Shown here: piece by piece, positions 27,635 through 35,822 of the stretch
Numbering within the stretch: position 1 is the first letter of the stretch
Layout: each line of letters starts with the position of its first letter
Assembly (NCBI RefSeq): GCF_014334735.1
Contig: NZ_CP060587.1
Coordinates: forward strand, 744,001 to 808,000
DNA length: 64,000 nt
Direction: 5' to 3'
Origin: Aeromicrobium senzhongii
Lineage (GTDB): Bacteria > Actinomycetota > Actinomycetes > Propionibacteriales > Nocardioidaceae
Notes under the pieces: model-generated
Database searches by the model: none
What the model saw: only the letters and a program-made list of their open reading frames with translations
What the model was told of the DNA's origin: nothing
Made by a program: the position numbers and the translations under genes

Positions 27635-27868
27635 ATGGCGTCCATCATTGTCAGAGGGCTCGATGATTCGGTGAAGCAGCGGCTCGCCGCGCAGGCCGAG
27701 GAGCACGGCCGGTCGATGGAGGCCGAGGTGCGTGACATCCTCACGCGGGCGGCGTCGCGGCCCCATGTCGGGCTCGCGCTCCTGGAGGCCGCTCGTGCCG
27801 TCGGGGGCGTGGAGGATCTTGCGATTCCTGAGCGCTCCGACGCGGCTCGCGGGGTGGACTTCGGGTGA
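27635..27868 (+). CDS. FitA/VapB-type ribbon-helix-helix antitoxin
   Basis: A 77-residue protein. MASIIVRGLDDSVKQRLAAQ is the ribbon-helix-helix DNA-binding part of FitA-like antitoxins, followed by the dimer helix EEHGRSMEAEVRDILTRA; the C-terminal tail (about 45-77) should wrap the toxin. ATG 27635 is chosen for its AGGAGG ribosome site 9 bases upstream. The toxin gene starts inside its stop codon (GTGA), the classic order antitoxin then toxin. It likely represses its own promoter through the GATATCA repeats. Confidence 0.88.
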   Translation: MASIIVRGLDDSVKQRLAAQAEEHGRSMEAEVRDILTRAASRPHVGLALLEAARAVGGVEDLAIPERSDAARGVDFG

Positions 27869-28284
27869 TCGTGCTCGACACGAACGTCATCTCGGAGATC
27901 TTCCGTCCACAACCTGAGCCGCGCGTGCTCGCGTGGCTCGAGTCGCTCACCGATGACGTCGCCATCACCTCGATCACGCTTGCGGAGCTACTCGCCGAAG
28001 TTCGCGGGCTCCCGGAGGGGCGACGCAAGACGGATCTCTCGGCGGCGATCCATGCCGCGATCCAGCCGTACCGGGACACGCGTTCGCTGCTGGCCTTCGA
28101 CGCGGATGCTGCTGATGAGTACGCCGAGGTGTTCGTGTTGCGCGAGCGCGCCGGGCTGCCGATCAGCATGGCCGATGCCCAGATTGCCGCGATCTGCCGC
28201 GCGAATCGGGCGGTGTGCGCCACCCGGAACGTGAAGGACTTCGACGCCACCGGCGTGGAGGTCGTCAACCCTTGGGGTGGGTGA
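27865..28284 (+). CDS. FitB/VapC-type PIN-domain toxin
   Basis: A 139-residue PIN-domain ribonuclease. The acidic residues expected for metal binding are present: Asp5 in MIVLDTNVISEI, Glu near 42 in TLAELLAEV, Asp near 101 in ISMADAQIAAIC and Asp near 120 in TRNVKDFD. The pattern matches FitB-like VapC toxins that cleave tRNA or other RNA. It is complete and translationally coupled to the antitoxin, so the module is probably functional. A remnant of an AbiEi-like gene lies immediately downstream. Confidence 0.9.
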   Translation: MIVLDTNVISEIFRPQPEPRVLAWLESLTDDVAITSITLAELLAEVRGLPEGRRKTDLSAAIHAAIQPYRDTRSLLAFDADAADEYAEVFVLRERAGLPISMADAQIAAICRANRAVCATRNVKDFDATGVEVVNPWGG

Positions 28285-28287
28285 AGA

Positions 28288-28398
28288 CTCGGCCCGAGGG
28301 TCCGTGGTGATGCCGCGCTGGCGCGGGACGAACTGTGGGAGATCGCGACCACCCAGCATGGTTTCGTGATCGGGCAGGGCTACCTGAAGACGGGGTGA
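28288..28398 (+). pseudogene. Probable remnant of an AbiEi-type antitoxin N-terminus
   Basis: In the frame of the toxin gene, past its stop, the DNA reads LARDELWEIATTQHGFVIGQGYLKTG and then stops. The pattern LWEIA..QHGFV is that of the N-terminal winged-helix of AbiEi-family type IV antitoxins. No in-frame start codon is present and the remaining 150 or more residues are missing. The call rests on about 20 residues. Confidence 0.4.
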
Positions 28399-28401
28399 CG
28401 G

Positions 28402-28989
28402 CTACCTCGTTGGTCGAGTGCTTCGAGGCTCCTTGTCGTGCCGCTCTCGCCAGGCCTGCTGCTTGGCTCGGTTGCCGCACAACTGCATGGAGCACCACTT
28501 GCCGGTACGGGCTCGGGAGTGGTCGTAGAAGGCCCAGCGGCAGGCGTCGTTCTTGCAGACCTTGAGGCGCCCCCAGGTGCCGTCGCCAGCGGCTTGAACG
28601 ACAATCGCGAGAAGGGCGCCGAGTGCTTCGTCGATCCCGTTCGCCCGAGGACGCGCGGTCCACGTCGCGTCCGGGGTGAGCGCGAGACCGAGACCGGCCC
28701 GCTCAGCGGCGGCGTTGATCGTCATGACTGCCTCAGGCGGCACCGATGCGTCCGAGTCGTTGGCCGTCAGGGCCTCTCTGAGCGCCTCGCGCAGATCGAC
28801 GGCATGCCTCAGGTCGCGTTCGTCGGCGTCGATGGCTGTCCGACTGAGCGAGGCCCCGCGTAGCCAACGAGCCAACGCTTCCGGTGTGGACAGCTGCTCG
28901 GTCCCCGACTCCAGGTCGCAGGTGTTGACGAACTGACGCACCACCTCGAGGGGGGCGGGTGCTGCTGGACCCGATGCCGATGCCGTCAC
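28402..28989 (-). CDS. CGNR zinc-finger protein (putative transcriptional regulator)
   Basis: A 195-residue protein. The N-terminal ABATE-type domain (about 12-130) starts LEVVRQFVNTCDLESG and contains LRHAVDLREALR; the C-terminal CGNR zinc finger (about 143-185) has CKNDACRWAFYDHSRARTGKWC and CGNRAKQQ (two Cys pairs). Such proteins are thought to be stress-related regulators; the DNA target is unknown. GTG 28989 lies 6 bases after a TAAACT box (28996-29001, minus strand). It is divergent from an MFS exporter across a 54-base region with an inverted repeat, so it may control that gene. Confidence 0.85.
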   Translation of the reverse strand: MTASASGPAAPAPLEVVRQFVNTCDLESGTEQLSTPEALARWLRGASLSRTAIDADERDLRHAVDLREALREALTANDSDASVPPEAVMTINAAAERAGLGLALTPDATWTARPRANGIDEALGALLAIVVQAAGDGTWGRLKVCKNDACRWAFYDHSRARTGKWCSMQLCGNRAKQQAWRERHDKEPRSTRPTR

Positions 28990-28995
28990 AGCGTC

Positions 28996-29030
28996 AGTTT
29001 AACCATTGCCGATCGAATCATGGTTACGCT
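28996..29030. promoter_or_regulatory. Inverted repeat spanning divergent CGNR/MFS promoters
   Basis: AGTTTAACCAT (28996-29006) and ATGGTTACGCT (29020-29030) are inverted copies with 9 of 11 matches and 13 bases between. The left arm contains the TAAACT -10 of the CGNR gene; the right arm contains TACGCT, a -10 for the MFS gene. A bound regulator would cover both promoters. Confidence 0.5.
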
Positions 29031-29043
29031 AACCTCTGTCTGT

Positions 29044-30339
29044 ATGACACCAGTTACGTCATCGTCCACGGCTTGGTCCGTTCCGAACTTCCGGCGGCTG
29101 TGGACGGCGTCTGCGGCCTCCTCCCTTGGTTCTGAGGTCGCCGAGATCGCCGTGCCCATGCTGGTGATCCTCACGTTGTCGGCGAGCGCGACTGAGGTCG
29201 GCTGGCTGCGCGCGGCGCAGTTCTTGCCGTTCCTGCTGGTGACGCTTCCCCTCGGTGTCCTCGTCGACCGGTGGCGGGGCCGGCGTTTGTCGTTGCTGGT
29301 CGGCGCCGACACGGGGCGTTTCGTGCTCTTCGCAGCTCTCCCGCTCCTGGTCTGGGCTGGAGTGTCCAACGTCGCCCTGTTCTACCCGCTCGTCTTCGCC
29401 ATCGGGACCCTCACGGTGCTGTACCAGGTCGCCGACTTCGCTTTCCTGCCCAGCGTGGTCGGGGCTCATCAGTTGGTCGATGCGAACGGCAAGATCGCTG
29501 CGACGTCATCCGCGAGCGAGATCGCCGGCCGAGGTCTGGGCGGGTTGCTCGTGCAGGCCGTCACCGCACCCGCCGCCATCGCACTCACCGCCGTCACCTT
29601 CGGTCTCTCGGCCCTCAGCCTGCGACGCATCAAGGTTGGCCAACTCGACTCGCCGCCAGAGGAGTCGCTGGAGGAACCACGGCGACCGGCACGACAGGAG
29701 ATCCTCGAGGGCCTGCGGCACGCCTTCACCAACCGCTACATCAGGGCCCTGCTCGGTGAGGCAGCCACCTTCAACCTGTTCAACGAGCTGTTCATCATCG
29801 GACTGCTGCTGTGGACACTTCGCGACCTCGACCTCGGTGCCTTCGCGACCGGTCTGATCTTCACCGCCGGCGGGTTGGGATCGTTCCTCGGCGCATGGTT
29901 CGGCGCCCGTGCGACCGAGCGCTTCGGTTACGGCCGAGTCCTGCTCCTGACCATGGCGGTCGGGAACACCGCACCCCTGGCGGCGGCCCTGGCGGACCGG
30001 GCCGCAGTGGGCCCGGTGGCCGTCCTGTGCGCATTGTTCACCCTGGTCGGTCTCGGCTCAGGCATCGCAAACGTGCACGCGGTCAGCCTTCGCCAGACCA
30101 CCCTTCCCGAGGAGTTGCGCGGCCGAGTCAATGCTGCCTACCGACTGATCTCCTGGGGGGCGATTCCGGTAGGCGCAGCCGTCGGAGGACTGGCCGCCGC
30201 GCGTATCGGGGGCCAGGGCACCATGCTGATCGGCGCCGCGGGGATGGCGGTCGCGACGCTGTGGGTCGCGATCTCGCCGGTGCCGCGGTTGCGCCGGATC
30301 GAGGAGGCACATCCACCGTCGTCGCGGAGCGGCTCCTGA
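29044..30339 (+). CDS. MFS exporter
   Basis: A 431-residue major facilitator with about 12 membrane segments. It begins WSVPNFRRLWTASAASSLGSEV, a hallmark of the Tet/enterobactin-exporter-like group, and has the loop GVLVDRWRGRR between segments 2 and 3. A related motif FGARATERFGYGR follows segment 8. It probably exports a drug or metabolite; substrate unknown. The track of the frame starts at 29020, but ATG 29044 is preferred because TACGCT at 29025-29030 is the likely promoter. The divergent CGNR gene may regulate it. Confidence 0.85.
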   Translation: MTPVTSSSTAWSVPNFRRLWTASAASSLGSEVAEIAVPMLVILTLSASATEVGWLRAAQFLPFLLVTLPLGVLVDRWRGRRLSLLVGADTGRFVLFAALPLLVWAGVSNVALFYPLVFAIGTLTVLYQVADFAFLPSVVGAHQLVDANGKIAATSSASEIAGRGLGGLLVQAVTAPAAIALTAVTFGLSALSLRRIKVGQLDSPPEESLEEPRRPARQEILEGLRHAFTNRYIRALLGEAATFNLFNELFIIGLLLWTLRDLDLGAFATGLIFTAGGLGSFLGAWFGARATERFGYGRVLLLTMAVGNTAPLAAALADRAAVGPVAVLCALFTLVGLGSGIANVHAVSLRQTTLPEELRGRVNAAYRLISWGAIPVGAAVGGLAAARIGGQGTMLIGAAGMAVATLWVAISPVPRLRRIEEAHPPSSRSGS

Positions 30340-30406
30340 GCGAGCAACGCGCGGCCAGCCACGATCCCGACCCGAGCGTTTTCGTGCCCAGACTGCCGGC
30401 GCCGAG

Positions 30407-32464
30407 TCACGGGCCGACGCCGACCACGGGCGCCTGGGCCGACGAGAGTTCCGCCTCCGCCCGCTCGACGACGACACGCCGGACGACGGCGGCGATCGCG
30501 GTGCCGATCACCTCGGGTGGGCTGTCGCTCGTCCACTCGAGATGGGCCGTGATCCACGCCACCAGGCGGTCTCGTAGATGGTCGACCGCGCCCTTGCCCC
30601 GGGCGGTCAGGGTCAGGTTGTCGAGGTCGCCCTCGGCGTAACCGGCGGCGATGAGCTGGTGGAAGTGCGGCTCGAGCACCGCGGTCGGCAGGTCTCGGGA
30701 CCGCGCGATCTGACCGACGTCGGCGCGGTGACCGGCGGCGGTGAGACCGTAGACCTGGACGATCGCCCAGAGCCCGGCTGCGTCGAGGTCCTCCTCGCTG
30801 GACTGCAGGAGGTCCAGCACCCGGTCGCGGTGCCGGCCATAGAGCAGGTTCGTGATCCGGCGAGACAGTACTTCCTCGTTGGCCGGCGAGTGTGGGGCGC
30901 CGAATCCGTCGCCGAGGTCCTGGGCGGCGTCGGCCACGTTGTCGGCGAGCTTGACCTGCGGCAGCACGAGCGCCAGGGCGAAAGCGACCAACGCGACCGG
31001 GGCCGCCCAGAGGAACACCTGGGTCAGCGCCCCGGAGTAGGCGTCGACGATCGGCGCGATCACCCGTTCGGGGAGTGCATGCAGCGCTTCTGGAGTCGCG
31101 CGGTCGGCGGCTGTGACGCTGGGTGCCTTGGCGATGGCGTCGGGCAGTCGGCTCTGGAGGAAGTTGCCGTAGAGGGTCCCGAAGATGGCCGCACCGAAGG
31201 CGCTGCCCATGGTGCGGAAGAAGGTGACGCCGGAGGTGGCGACTCCGAGGTCGCTGTACTGGGCCGAGCCCTGCACGATGATCGTGAGCACCTGCATGCT
31301 CATGCCGATGCCGAGGCCCAGGACGAACAGGTACAGCGAGGAGACAGCGAGCGGGGTCGACGGATCCATCCGCGAGAGCAGGAAGAGACCGAGAGCCATC
31401 ACCAGGCTGCCGACGACCGGGTAGATCTTGTAGCGACCGGTCTTGCTGACGAGGTTGCCGGCAGTGACCGAGGTGATCAGCAGCCCGATCACCAGCGGCA
31501 GCATGCGGAACCCGGACTCGGTCGCGGAGATGCCCTCGACGTACTGGAAGAACGTCGGCAGGAACGTCATCGCGCCGAGCATCGTGAAACCGACGACGAA
31601 GCTCAGCGCGCAGCAGACGCTGAAGACCCGGGCGGTGAACAGGCGCGGCGGCAGGATCGGATCTGCCGCACGCTGCTCGATGAGGACGAAGATGCCGAGG
31701 ACCGCGACGCCGCCGACGAGGAGGCCGATGATCTGCCACGAGCCCCACGCGTACGTCGTGCCACCGAAGCTGGTCGCCAGGATCAGCATCGAGGCGCCCA
31801 CCGCGACCGTGGCCATGCCGAGGTAGTCGATGCGCGGCTTGGCTCCGCGGGGCACCCGGGGGATGGTCCAGTGTGCGGCGGCGATCACGATCGCGGCCAG
31901 TGGGACGTTGACGTAGAAGCACCAACGCCAGCTGGCATTGTCGGTCAGCAGGCCGCCGACCAGCGGACCGATCACGGTGGCGAGCCCGAAGACGGCGCCG
32001 AGCGCGCCCTGGAACTTCCCGCGCTCGCGAAGCGGGATGATGTCGGCGATGAGGGCGGTGGCCGTGACGGTGAGACCGCCGGCGCCGATCCCCTGCAGGG
32101 CCCGGGAGCCGATCAGCCAGAGCATGCCGTCGGCCAGGCCGCACAGCGCCGAGCCCACGATGAAGACGATGACGCTGAGCTGGAAGAGGAGCTTGCGGCC
32201 GAACTGGTCACCGAGCTTTCCGGCGAGCACGGTGACCGTGGTCTGGGCGAGCAGGTAGGACGTGACCACCCAGGACACGTGCGTGCCGCCGCCGAGGTCG
32301 CCGACGATGGTCGGCAACGCTGTGGACACGATCGTCGAGTCGAGCGCGGCGAGCAGCATGCCCATGCCGATCGTCGCGAAGGCCGCGTTCCGCCGCCAGC
32401 CCGTGAGTGCCCGTGTCGCAACGGGCGTGGGCGCCGGTGTGGCGGCGGTGGTGGTGGCGGACAA
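30407..32464 (-). CDS. DHA2-family MFS exporter with C-terminal winged-helix-like extension
   Basis: About 685 residues. The first 500 are a 14-segment EmrB/QacA-type drug exporter: ALDSTIVSTALPTIVGDLGG marks motif D1, GKLGDQFGRK motif A, and GAGGLTVTATALIADI follows. The last 180 residues leave the membrane and contain LLYGRHRDRVLDLLQSSEED and a winged-helix-like stretch ending in TLTARGKGAVDHL, reminiscent of MarR/PadR C-terminal folds. Start: TTG at 32464 has GAGGAGGGCC just upstream; ATG 32488-32491 and the frame start at 32521 are alternatives. Likely substrates are drugs or toxic metabolites. The tail could sense ligand or interact with a partner; this is inference. Confidence 0.82.
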   Translation of the reverse strand: MSATTTAATPAPTPVATRALTGWRRNAAFATIGMGMLLAALDSTIVSTALPTIVGDLGGGTHVSWVVTSYLLAQTTVTVLAGKLGDQFGRKLLFQLSVIVFIVGSALCGLADGMLWLIGSRALQGIGAGGLTVTATALIADIIPLRERGKFQGALGAVFGLATVIGPLVGGLLTDNASWRWCFYVNVPLAAIVIAAAHWTIPRVPRGAKPRIDYLGMATVAVGASMLILATSFGGTTYAWGSWQIIGLLVGGVAVLGIFVLIEQRAADPILPPRLFTARVFSVCCALSFVVGFTMLGAMTFLPTFFQYVEGISATESGFRMLPLVIGLLITSVTAGNLVSKTGRYKIYPVVGSLVMALGLFLLSRMDPSTPLAVSSLYLFVLGLGIGMSMQVLTIIVQGSAQYSDLGVATSGVTFFRTMGSAFGAAIFGTLYGNFLQSRLPDAIAKAPSVTAADRATPEALHALPERVIAPIVDAYSGALTQVFLWAAPVALVAFALALVLPQVKLADNVADAAQDLGDGFGAPHSPANEEVLSRRITNLLYGRHRDRVLDLLQSSEEDLDAAGLWAIVQVYGLTAAGHRADVGQIARSRDLPTAVLEPHFHQLIAAGYAEGDLDNLTLTARGKGAVDHLRDRLVAWITAHLEWTSDSPPEVIGTAIAAVVRRVVVERAEAELSSAQAPVVGVGP

Positions 32465-32564
32465 AGGCCCTCCTCTGAGGGGGGACATCATCAGTATCAA
32501 CACGCCCAGTGCGTTGCGCAACGCGCGTGGGACCGGGCCGTGCCGACTGAGCGACGAGGAACGC

Positions 32565-33983
32565 TCAGGCGATCAGAGCCGCCAGCATGACCAAGGGCAG
32601 CGACACGACGGACGCGACCGACGTGACCAGGGTCAGGGTCTTCAAGGTGCCCTTGGTCGAGAGGCCGAGCAGCGACTTGAACATCCAGAAGAAGTTGCTG
32701 TTGACCTGGAGCGCGAACATGGCCCCCGAGGCGATCGCCAGACCGATCACGATCGGCGAGACCGCCAGTGAATCCAGGATCGGCGCGATGATGCCGGCAG
32801 CGGTGATCGCCGCGACCGACACCGAGCCGATCGCCAGGTGCAGCACCGCCGCGATGAACCACGCGAGCAGGATGCTCAGGATCACCGGTGCGCCCTCGTC
32901 GGCCTGGAACAGGTCGCCCAGCACGGAATCGAGCCCGGTCGCCTCGATCACGGCGCCGAGGGAACCGCCGACGCCGGTGATCAACAGGATCTCTCCGGTG
33001 GTGTGGAACCCGTCGGTCATCGCCTCGCTCGTACGCTCCGCGCCGGCCGACATCCGGGTGAGGACGTAAGCCCCGAGGAGTCCGAGGAAGAGCGCCAGGT
33101 TGGCATCGCCGAGGAAGGCGATGAACGTGGTGGACCATCCGCCGAGCTCAGCGAAGGCGCCGAAGGCGATCAGCACCAGCGGCACGAGGATCGGGAGCAT
33201 CAGCACGAGCAGGGGCAGGCGGCGCACGCCCTCGTCCTTCTCGGTCTCGCGTGCCTGGTCTTCGGCGCGGGACATCGCCTCACCCGCCGACACCCGCTCG
33301 CCGGTGGCGGACGCGTCGGCGGCCTCCAGCTCGGCCATCGCCTCGTCCACCTCCTCGTCAGTCTCGGGGTCCCAGAAGCGGACGGCGCTGAACAGGATCC
33401 GCATCAGCGTCGTCGAGACGACCGCGGCGACGAGACCGATGACCAGTCCGTACAGGAGCCAGGCGCCGAGCTGGATGTCGAGGAGTCCGGCGATGGAGAT
33501 CGCGGCGAGGCCGGGAATGACGAAGACGTAGCCGGCGAAGATGCCGCCCCCGAGCGCGGACGCCATGACGGGCAGGCCCGTCCGGCCGATGAACGGGGAG
33601 GCGCTGCGCGCCACAGGTGCCGCCAGGACCACCTGCACGTCGACGTAGATCGACGGCATCACCACCGCGAGGAGTGAGGTCAGAGCGTACGGCAACCGCC
33701 CGGCGCCGACGCTCTTCACGAGCAGGCCGACCAGTCTTCGGAAGGCCCCGCTGGAGTGCAGCAGCGCTCCGATCAGCACTCCGAAGCCGATGAGGAGCCC
33801 GACCTCGGCCATGATGCCGCCGAAGCCGACGGTGATGGCCTCGAGCGTTCCGGCGAATCCCACGCCGGCAGCAAGTCCGAGATAGAGCGAGCCGACGACC
33901 AGTGAGATCACCGGGTCGACACGCACCTTGATGATGAGCGCGATCACCAGGACGATCGCGATGACAGTGTGGACGGCAACCAT
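32565..33983 (-). CDS. GntP-family gluconate:H+ symporter
   Basis: A 472-residue permease with about 12-14 membrane segments. Conserved GntP features: ILITGVGGSLGAVIEATGLD-like segment (GEILLITGVGGSLGAV), GSVSVAAITAAGIIAPI and VNSNFFWMFKSLLGLSTKGTLKT near the C-terminus. An acidic cytoplasmic loop (about residues 200-250, ETDEEVDEAMAELEAAD) sits mid-protein. It imports gluconate or a related sugar acid with protons; no kinase or dehydratase gene is adjacent, so the substrate is uncertain. The ribosome site GAGGGT precedes the ATG. Confidence 0.88.
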   Translation of the reverse strand: MVAVHTVIAIVLVIALIIKVRVDPVISLVVGSLYLGLAAGVGFAGTLEAITVGFGGIMAEVGLLIGFGVLIGALLHSSGAFRRLVGLLVKSVGAGRLPYALTSLLAVVMPSIYVDVQVVLAAPVARSASPFIGRTGLPVMASALGGGIFAGYVFVIPGLAAISIAGLLDIQLGAWLLYGLVIGLVAAVVSTTLMRILFSAVRFWDPETDEEVDEAMAELEAADASATGERVSAGEAMSRAEDQARETEKDEGVRRLPLLVLMLPILVPLVLIAFGAFAELGGWSTTFIAFLGDANLALFLGLLGAYVLTRMSAGAERTSEAMTDGFHTTGEILLITGVGGSLGAVIEATGLDSVLGDLFQADEGAPVILSILLAWFIAAVLHLAIGSVSVAAITAAGIIAPILDSLAVSPIVIGLAIASGAMFALQVNSNFFWMFKSLLGLSTKGTLKTLTLVTSVASVVSLPLVMLAALIA

Positions 33984-34220
33984 GGATGACCCTCGTTCGT
34001 CAGCGACGTCCCCTGTCTATCCTGCTCGGATCGACTCCGCCATACCCGCTGCGTCGTGATGCCCGGATTCTGTAGGTATTGCGGCAGGTTTCTGCGGAGT
34101 TAGCCTGAAAAGGACAAGCAGCCTGGCCCGACCGGGCCGAGGCGCAGCGGACGAGCGAGGTCGGCGGCGACTGCAAGGCGGGGGAGTCGCGGCTTTGCCC
34201 ACAGACAGGGGCCACGACGA

Positions 34221-34250
34221 CATGTGCACGAGCATCAGGTTCTCCGACGG
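34221..34250 (+). repeat. 5' end of amidase gene, duplicated at 27566-27595
   Basis: These bases hold the start codon and first codons of the choloylglycine-hydrolase-type gene and match 27566-27595 at 29 of 30 positions in the same orientation. Confidence 0.85.
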
Positions 34251-35169
34251 AAGCAACAATCTCTATCTCGCACGCAACCTCGACTGGTCGGTCGGCTACG
34301 GCGAGCGGGTGGTGGTGACGCCCACCGGCTACGAGACGAAGTCACCGTTCGGTGCGGTACCGAGCATCCAGCACCCGGTCATCGGCATGGGGATCGTCGA
34401 GGAGGACACGCCGCTGTACTTCGACTGCGGCAATGACGCGGGCCTGGCCGTGGCGGGCCTGAACTTCCCGGGCTACGCGGAATACGCCTCGGAGCCGATC
34501 GACGGCAAGACGAACGTCGCGGCCTACGAGTTCCCCCTCTGGGTGGCCTCGCAGTTCTCCAGCGTCGACGAGGTCGAGGCCGCGCTCGGTGACGTGGCGA
34601 TCGTCGACCAGCCCATCAACGACAAGTTCCCGAGCTCGTTGCTGCACTGGATCATCGGTGACGCGTCGCGCGCCATCGTGGTGGAGTACACCAGCGAGGG
34701 CATGCACGTCTTCGAGGACGACGTCGACGTCCTGGCGAACCAGCCGGGCTTCGGGTGGCACCACGAGAACCTGCGCAACTACCTCAACGTGGGTCCGGAG
34801 TTCCTCGAGGACGTCGTCGTCCGACGCGCGCACCTCGCCGCGTTCGGCTCGGGCTCGCGCATGCGCGGCATCCCGGGTGACTACTACTCGCCGTCGCGGT
34901 TCGTGCGCGCCGCGTACGTCAACGCGCACTACCCGGAGAAGTCGAGCGAGGAGGAGAACGTCAGCCGCGCGTTCCACACGCTGCAGCAGGTCGCGATGGT
35001 GGACGGTGCTGCGGCCATGGGCTCGGGCGAGTTCGAGAAGACCATCTACACCGGACTCTTCTCGGGGCGGACCGGGACGTACTACTGGAACACCTACGAC
35101 GACCCTGCGATCCAGAGTGTCGCGATGGCCGACCACGAGCCCGACGGGAGCAAGCTCACGGTCGTCTGA
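34222..35169 (+). CDS. Choloylglycine hydrolase / penicillin V acylase-type amidase
   Basis: A 315-residue N-terminal-nucleophile hydrolase. After Met removal Cys2 (MCTSIRF) is the nucleophile; Arg near residue 17 and Asp near 20 (LARNLDWS) and the Asn in LAVAGLNFPG are the conserved family residues. Members cleave linear amides such as bile salts, penicillin V or acyl-homoserine lactones. No signal peptide is seen. ATG 34222 must be the start because Cys2 has to become N-terminal; the longer frame to 34195 is not used. In free-living actinobacteria the likely roles are signal quenching or amide turnover; not determinable here. Confidence 0.9.
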   Translation: MCTSIRFSDGSNNLYLARNLDWSVGYGERVVVTPTGYETKSPFGAVPSIQHPVIGMGIVEEDTPLYFDCGNDAGLAVAGLNFPGYAEYASEPIDGKTNVAAYEFPLWVASQFSSVDEVEAALGDVAIVDQPINDKFPSSLLHWIIGDASRAIVVEYTSEGMHVFEDDVDVLANQPGFGWHHENLRNYLNVGPEFLEDVVVRRAHLAAFGSGSRMRGIPGDYYSPSRFVRAAYVNAHYPEKSSEEENVSRAFHTLQQVAMVDGAAAMGSGEFEKTIYTGLFSGRTGTYYWNTYDDPAIQSVAMADHEPDGSKLTVV

Positions 35170-35246
35170 CCAACGCCCCGTTCTTCGTCGGCACGAGCGT
35201 CCTCAGCGCCGTGATCCTGGTGGCGATGCGCTGACGGGGTCGGCGG

Positions 35247-35822
35247 TCAACGCTCGGGCGCCCACCCGCACAGGCCTCGGTCGAGCAGGTCGATGAGCCA
35301 CTCGAAGCTCGCGTCGATCTCGGTCGACCACTGGAAGCCGTGTTCGGCCTGCAACGTGGCGAAGCCGTGGAACGCGCTGCGCAGCGCACGCAGCGCGTGG
35401 TCCAGGTCGCCGGGCGCGATCTCGTAGCCGTGCAGGATGCAGGTGAAGGAGTCCAGCAGCCGCGCCCCGGCGACGCCGATCGGGTCGTCGGGGCCGGTCG
35501 GTTCGACGCCGATGCTGGCGGCGTACCGCCCCGGGTGGGCCAGGACGTAGGCACGGAACGCCCGCCCCGCGGCGGCGAGCGCATCGCGGCCCGCGTAACC
35601 CTGCGTGGCCACGCCGACCGCGTCGGCCGCCTCGGCGAGCGAGAGCGCCGCGATCCGGCGGTTGAGGTCGTCCAGGCCGGCGACGTGCTTGTAGAGGGAC
35701 GGCGTCCGGACGTCGAGCCGCTCGGCCAGTCGGGCCATGCTCAGTCCGGCGAGCCCGACCTCGTCAGCGAGCTCCGCGCCGGCCTCGGTGACCGCGTCCG
35801 GAGTCAGGCCGGCCCTAGGCAC
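35247..35822 (-). CDS. TetR-family regulator (WHG C-terminal type)
   Basis: A 191-residue TetR regulator. The helix-turn-helix spans about 10-55: LADEVGLAGLSMARLAERLDVRTPSLYKHVAG. The C-terminal part, with AGRAFRAYVLAHPGRYAAS and FEWLIDLLDRGL, is the WHG/TetR_C_25-like ligand domain. Its GTG start lies inside the end of the hydrolase gene (8-base overlap), so the two are one coupled operon. It probably represses that operon by binding the perfect palindrome at 36658-36678. Inducer unknown, perhaps a substrate of the hydrolase. Confidence 0.88.
   Translation of the reverse strand: MPRAGLTPDAVTEAGAELADEVGLAGLSMARLAERLDVRTPSLYKHVAGLDDLNRRIAALSLAEAADAVGVATQGYAGRDALAAAGRAFRAYVLAHPGRYAASIGVEPTGPDDPIGVAGARLLDSFTCILHGYEIAPGDLDHALRALRSAFHGFATLQAEHGFQWSTEIDASFEWLIDLLDRGLCGWAPER

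Noticed and set aside
27635-28284. A novel defence system around the toxin-antitoxin pair
   Set aside because: The pair is a standard FitAB/VapBC type; surrounding pieces are fragments, so no larger system can be supported.
34130-34146. GGCCCG-N2-CGGGCC palindrome upstream of the amidase gene
   Set aside because: Short, GC-only inverted repeats are frequent by chance in DNA of this composition; no promoter relation is evident.
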